From contig NZ_JAGOPN010000011.1 of assembly GCF_017991995.1 (NCBI RefSeq), positions 1 to 64,000 on the forward strand: DNA of 64,000 nucleotides, in the 5' to 3' direction. A model generated the notes under the pieces. That model ran no database searches. It saw nothing but the letters and a program-made list of their open reading frames with translations, and was not told where the DNA came from. The position numbers and the translations under genes were made by a program. The stretch's first letter is position 1. Each line of letters starts with the position of its first letter. This document shows, piece by piece, positions 56,715-64,000 of the stretch. The DNA is from Pseudacidovorax sp. GTDB taxonomy: Bacteria; Pseudomonadota; Gammaproteobacteria; Burkholderiales; Burkholderiaceae_C.

Positions 56715-57517
56715 GACGGAAGGCCCCGATACAGGGCTTGCAGGGGAGTGAGGGCAGCGGCCGGGCTGGCCAGCTCGCAGAGTTCCTCGAAGCGCAGCCA
56801 GCCGGCGCTGCGGAGCTGGCAGCCGGGCTCGCCGGGCAGCGGTGCGGCGGGATCGCCCAGGCCCGGCAGCACGAGGCCGGCGGCGGAGAAGTCGCCGCCT
56901 TCGGTCCAGAAGGTCGGCGTCACGAGCGTCCACAGCCCGGCGGCGGTGGCGGCGCGCAAGCCGTTGACGGAATCTTGCAGCGCCACGGCACGTTCGGGCT
57001 GCAGGCCCAGCGTGGCGAGCGCCAGGCGGTAGATGTCGGGCGCGGGCTTCTTGGCGCGCACCTGGTCGCCGCAGGCGATGACGCTGAAGAGGTCCAGCCC
57101 GCGCGTGCCCAGGGTGGCGGCCAGCAGCGCGTGGATGTTGGCCGCCGTCGTCGTGCTCGCGATGGCCAGGCGGAAGCCGGCGCCCACGGCCTCTTCGATC
57201 AGGCGGGCGACGCCCTCGCGCAGTTGCAGCCCGCCGTCGTGCACGGCCGCCGTGTAGAAACGGGTTTTGTCCGCATGCAGCTCGTGCACGAGGCCGCGCA
57301 GCCGGGCGCGCTCGCCGGCGGGGACGGGCAGCGTGTCGATGTAGCTGGCGATGCGCTCCTTGCCGCCGGTCACCTCCAGCAGCTGGCGGTAGTCGGCGCG
57401 GCTCCAGCTCCAGCCCAGGCGGTGGCGCTCGAAGGCGAGGTTGAAGGCCACGCGGTGGGCCTCCTCGGTGTCGGCCAGCGTGCCGTCCACGTCGAAGACC
57501 AGCGCCTCAATCGCCAT
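56711..57517 (-). CDS. cbbY: HAD-family xylulose-1,5-bisphosphatase-like CbbY
   Basis: 268 residues: motif [21 protein letters not shown], motif [10 protein letters not shown], motif [11 protein letters not shown], motif [18 protein letters not shown]. CbbY proteins dephosphorylate xylulose 1,5-bisphosphate, a misfire inhibitor of RuBisCO. An unusual C-terminal tail of about 50 residues follows motif IV ([29 protein letters not shown]). The start overlaps cbbX by 11 bases. Confidence 0.93.
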   Translation of the reverse strand: MAIEALVFDVDGTLADTEEAHRVAFNLAFERHRLGWSWSRADYRQLLEVTGGKERIASYIDTLPVPAGERARLRGLVHELHADKTRFYTAAVHDGGLQLREGVARLIEEAVGAGFRLAIASTTTAANIHALLAATLGTRGLDLFSVIACGDQVRAKKPAPDIYRLALATLGLQPERAVALQDSVNGLRAATAAGLWTLVTPTFWTEGGDFSAAGLVLPGLGDPAAPLPGEPGCQLRSAGWLRFEELCELASPAAALTPLQALYRGLPS

Positions 57518-58412
57518 GGCGGGCTCCTGCTGCCGTGAACACGCGGCTGGCCAGCACGTCCTCGGCCTGCAGCGTGCAGAGCTGCTCGCGGCTCGGGGCG
57601 GTGCCGGCGGTGAAGAGCCGCGTCGCGTGGCGCAGCCGGATGCGGTCCAGCGCATTGCGGATGGAGCGCGCGTTGGCGAAATGCGGCTGCTGCCGGCGCA
57701 GGCCCACGTAGCGGGCGAAGGCCGGCTCGGCCTCGGCGTCGAAGCGGTAGTTGAGCTGTTCGAGCATCAGCTGCGCAATGCGCATCAGCTCAGGCTCGCT
57801 GTAGTCGGGGAAGTCGATGTGGTGGGCGATGCGCGAGGCCATGCCCGGGTTGCTGGAGAAGAAGGTCTCCATGCGGTCCCGGTAGCCGGCGAGGATGACG
57901 ACCAGGTCGTCGCGGTGGTTCTCCATCGCCTGCAGCAGGATCTCGATGGATTCCTGGCCGTAGTCGCGCTCGTTCTCGGGCTTGTAGAGGTAGTAGGCCT
58001 CGTCGATGAAGAGCACGCCGCCCATGGCCTTCTTGACGATCTCGCGCGTCTTGGGCGCCGTGTGTCCGATGAACTGGCCCACCAGGTCGTCACGCGTGAC
58101 CGCCACGAGGTGGCCCTTGCGCACATAGCCCAACTGCCTGAGCACGGCGGCCATGCGCAGCGCGACGGTCGTCTTGCCCGTGCCGGGGTTGCCGGTGAAG
58201 CACATGTGCAGCGAAGGCTTTGTTGCCTGCAGGCCCTGGGCGGCGCGCAGCTTGTCGATGAGCAGCAGCGCCGCGATGTCGCGGATGCGGCCCTTGACCG
58301 GAGCCAGGCCCACGAGTTCGCGGTCGAGCTGGTCCAGCACCTCGCGCACGCCCGAGGCTTCGAGCATCTCGGCGGGCGTCGGGTCGACGGCGGTGTCAGG
58401 CAGGGCGCTCAT
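57507..58412 (-). CDS. cbbX: red-type RuBisCO activase CbbX
   Basis: 301 residues of an AAA+ ATPase: Walker [15 protein letters not shown], Walker [12 protein letters not shown], pore-loop-like [22 protein letters not shown], and the sensor/arginine region [16 protein letters not shown]. CbbX remodels form IC (red-type) RuBisCO by pulling the large-subunit C-terminus to release inhibitory sugar phosphates. Its presence matches the form IC genes directly upstream. Confidence 0.96.
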   Translation of the reverse strand: MSALPDTAVDPTPAEMLEASGVREVLDQLDRELVGLAPVKGRIRDIAALLLIDKLRAAQGLQATKPSLHMCFTGNPGTGKTTVALRMAAVLRQLGYVRKGHLVAVTRDDLVGQFIGHTAPKTREIVKKAMGGVLFIDEAYYLYKPENERDYGQESIEILLQAMENHRDDLVVILAGYRDRMETFFSSNPGMASRIAHHIDFPDYSEPELMRIAQLMLEQLNYRFDAEAEPAFARYVGLRRQQPHFANARSIRNALDRIRLRHATRLFTAGTAPSREQLCTLQAEDVLASRVFTAAGARHGD

Positions 58413-58422
58413 CGTCGTGCGG

Positions 58423-58842
58423 TCAGTAGCGTTGGCCTTCGGGGGCGCGCTGGACGGCGTAGCTCTCGATGGCGTAGCGCACCGTGCGGCCCGGCTCCTC
58501 GGTGCGGACCAACCGGAAGCCCGGCTCGGCGGCGGGCCGGTTGACGATGAAGGACAGCACGACGGACTCGGTGCCGTGCGACGAGTCGAAGGCCGCCAGC
58601 CGGATGTAGTGGCTCGGGAAGGCCTCGCGGCAGCGCCTCAGCTCCAGCATCACGCCGGCCGCGTCGGCGATGTCGAACATCGGGTTGCCGAACATCTCCC
58701 AGTAGGTGTTGCGGGGATGCGGGTCGTCGGTGAACTCGATGCCGATGGCCCAGCCGCGGGCCAGGCAGTGCTCCAACTGGCGGGCGATCTGCGCGTCGCT
58801 GAGGTCGGGGAGGAAGGAGAAGGTGCCTTGGGTGATTCGCAT
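58423..58842 (-). CDS. cbbS: RuBisCO small subunit, form IC
   Basis: 139 residues. The N-terminus [31 protein letters not shown] and the extended C-terminal beta-hairpin region ([23 protein letters not shown]) mark a red-type/form IC small subunit. It caps the L8S8 holoenzyme. It lies 87 bases after cbbL and 10 before cbbX. Confidence 0.97.
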   Translation of the reverse strand: MRITQGTFSFLPDLSDAQIARQLEHCLARGWAIGIEFTDDPHPRNTYWEMFGNPMFDIADAAGVMLELRRCREAFPSHYIRLAAFDSSHGTESVVLSFIVNRPAAEPGFRLVRTEEPGRTVRYAIESYAVQRAPEGQRY

Positions 58843-58929
58843 GGGTGCGCTCCTGGGGTGTGCGGGGCGAGTGCCGCCCGCGCCGGCCGCGAACTCGCGC
58901 GGCCACGCTGGCGGCTGGAATGGCTGAGG

Positions 58930-62789
<3,860 letters not shown>

Positions 62790-62791
62790 CG

Positions 62792-62810
62792 CTGGAAGCC
62801 GGCCTTCCAG
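62792..62810 (+). terminator. stem-loop after DUF3422 gene
   Basis: CTGGAAG and CTTCCAG form a perfect 7-bp stem around CCGGC, starting three bases after the DUF3422 stop. No T run follows, so it may act as an RNA 3'-end stabiliser or a weak terminator separating cbbR-DUF3422 from the hydrogenase operon. Confidence 0.5.
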
Positions 62811-62939
62811 TGTGTCGCAGCGATCGGAAGCAGGGCTTTCGGTGACCGGTGCGCGCGAAGACGCACGCGCGCTTCCTGTTTCAGCGTTTTCAACGGGTTA
62901 ACAGCGCCCGTTCGGTGTTTTCCCTGAGCGCCCTGGAGT

Positions 62940-62954
62940 TGGCCCGCGACTTGT
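62940..62954 (+). promoter_or_regulatory. candidate sigma-54 promoter of the hydrogenase operon
   Basis: TGGC (62940-62943), seven bases, TTGT (62951-62954): the -24/-12 spacing is exact, with T for C in the -12 GC. It lies 68 bases before the hydrogenase ATG. Membrane-bound hydrogenase operons in Cupriavidus are driven by sigma-54 and HoxA, which supports the call. A TAAGA/TCTTA dyad directly follows. Confidence 0.6.
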
Positions 62955-63022
62955 AAGAAGCCTCTTACCGCCGAGGAGCGGTCCCACGACGAGGCCCGAA
63001 CAGGTCAAGGAGACAAGCCCAG

Positions 63023-64000
63023 ATGGAAACCTTCTACGAGGTCATGCGCCGGCAAGGCATCTCGCGCCGCAGCCTGCTGAAGTACTGCTCGCTCACCGCC
63101 ACGTCGCTGGGCCTGGGCCCGGCCTTCGTGCCGCAGATCGCCCATGCCATGGAGACCAAGCCCCGCACGCCGGTGCTGTGGCTGCACGGCCTGGAATGCA
63201 CCTGCTGCTCCGAGTCCTTCATCCGCTCCGCGCACCCGCTCGCCAAGGACGTGGTGCTGTCCATGATCTCACTGGACTACGACGACACGCTGATGGCCGC
63301 CGCCGGCCACCAGGCCGAGGCCATCCTCGAAGAGATCATGACCAAGTACAAGGGCAACTACATCCTGGCCGTGGAGGGCAACCCGCCGCTCAACCAGGAC
63401 GGCATGAGCTGCATCATCGGCGGCAAGCCCTTCATCGACCAGCTGAAGCACGTCGCCAAGGACGCCAAGGCCATCATCAGCTGGGGCTCCTGCGCGAGCT
63501 GGGGCTGCGTGCAGGCCGCCAAGCCCAACCCGACGCAGGCCACACCCGTCCACAAGGTCATCTTCGACAAGCCCATCATCAAGGTGCCGGGCTGCCCGCC
63601 CATCGCCGAGGTGATGACGGGCGTGATCACCTACATGCTGACCTTCGACCGCATCCCCGAGCTGGACCGCCAGGGCCGCCCGAAGATGTTCTACAGCCAG
63701 CGCATCCACGACAAGTGCTATCGCCGGCCGCACTTCGACGCGGGTCAGTTCGTCGAGGCCTTCGACGACGAGTCCGCGCGCAAGGGCTACTGCCTCTACA
63801 AGGTCGGCTGCAAGGGCCCGACGACGTACAACGCCTGCTCCACCGTGCAGTGGAACGAGGGCACGAGCTTCCCGATCAAGGCCGGCCATGGCTGCATCGG
63901 CTGCTCGGAGGACGGCTTCTGGGACAAGGGCTCGTTCTACAACCGGCTGACCGACATCCACCAGTTCGGCGTCGAGGCCAATGCCGACAAGGTCGGTGCC
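63023..64000 (+). CDS. hoxK: oxygen-tolerant membrane-bound [NiFe] hydrogenase small subunit (partial)
   Basis: The first 326 codons; the 3' end is beyond the window. A twin-arginine signal ([19 protein letters not shown]) is cleaved after HA at about residue 42. The proximal cluster has six cysteines: ECTCC gives mature positions 17, 19 and 20, and GSCASWGC gives 115 and 120. The supernumerary Cys19 and Cys120 are the hallmark of O2-tolerant group 1d enzymes with a [4Fe-3S] cluster. The distal-cluster His/Cys ([10 protein letters not shown]) and medial [3Fe-4S] site ([20 protein letters not shown]) are present. AAGGAGA precedes the ATG. Missing: about 35 C-terminal residues including the membrane anchor. 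Confidence 0.97.
   Translation, partial: METFYEVMRRQGISRRSLLKYCSLTATSLGLGPAFVPQIAHAMETKPRTPVLWLHGLECTCCSESFIRSAHPLAKDVVLSMISLDYDDTLMAAAGHQAEAILEEIMTKYKGNYILAVEGNPPLNQDGMSCIIGGKPFIDQLKHVAKDAKAIISWGSCASWGCVQAAKPNPTQATPVHKVIFDKPIIKVPGCPPIAEVMTGVITYMLTFDRIPELDRQGRPKMFYSQRIHDKCYRRPHFDAGQFVEAFDDESARKGYCLYKVGCKGPTTYNACSTVQWNEGTSFPIKAGHGCIGCSEDGFWDKGSFYNRLTDIHQFGVEANADKVGA

Overview
The window is GC-rich throughout and reads as chromosome of a facultatively chemolithoautotrophic betaproteobacterium, most likely Burkholderiales/Comamonadaceae (Hydrogenophaga, Acidovorax, Variovorax or Xenophilus-like). Three things point there: a form IC RuBisCO cbb operon next to an oxygen-tolerant membrane-bound [NiFe] hydrogenase gene, many Bug-type solute receptors, and dense short operons with 4-bp stop/start overlaps.

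Region 1 (1-7.8 kb) looks like accessory DNA. It holds a gene-free first kilobase with a GGGCA pentamer array and a 12-bp perfect hairpin, a truncated integrase remnant, a DUF4142 secreted protein, a PQQ glucose dehydrogenase, and a second, more complete tyrosine recombinase whose promoter is bracketed by a 15-bp inverted repeat. Region 2 (7.8-14.9 kb) carries a YetF-like membrane pair, a class III aminotransferase and an ECF41 sigma factor with its carboxymuconolactone-decarboxylase-like partner; both of the last two have a TGTCACA-N16-CGTC promoter. It then holds a LysR/aldo-keto reductase pair whose divergent 5' ends have both been lost at one junction, and a NIPSNAP-ABM-ArsR operon.

Region 3 (15-26.7 kb) encodes a complete RND efflux system divergent from its two-component regulator, an SGNH lipoprotein, and a coupled YdeP-like molybdoprotein/catalase-like pair. 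Region 4 (26.8-42.5 kb) is an unassigned catabolic island. Two convergent operons, each with a LysR gene, encode a lactonase, FAH hydrolase, metal cyclase, sugar-type dehydrogenase, SDR, C-C-type alpha/beta hydrolase, aldehyde dehydrogenase, divergent DHDPS-family lyase, ornithine-cyclodeaminase homologue and four Bug receptors, but no TctAB permease.

Region 5 (42.6-50.2 kb) has an NtrB/NtrC-type two-component pair. Just downstream is a candidate sigma-54 promoter and enhancer driving two proteins built from the same roughly 55-residue module, plus an MFS transporter. This is the best candidate here for an undescribed system. A GT39 membrane glycosyltransferase is divergent from it.

Region 6 (50.2-64 kb) is the autotrophy block: cbbLSXYEZFPTA on the minus strand, divergent cbbR translationally coupled to a DUF3422 gene, and then, behind a candidate sigma-54 promoter, the start of the membrane-bound hydrogenase small subunit gene, cut by the window end. 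CO2 fixation and hydrogen oxidation genes are thus directly adjacent.
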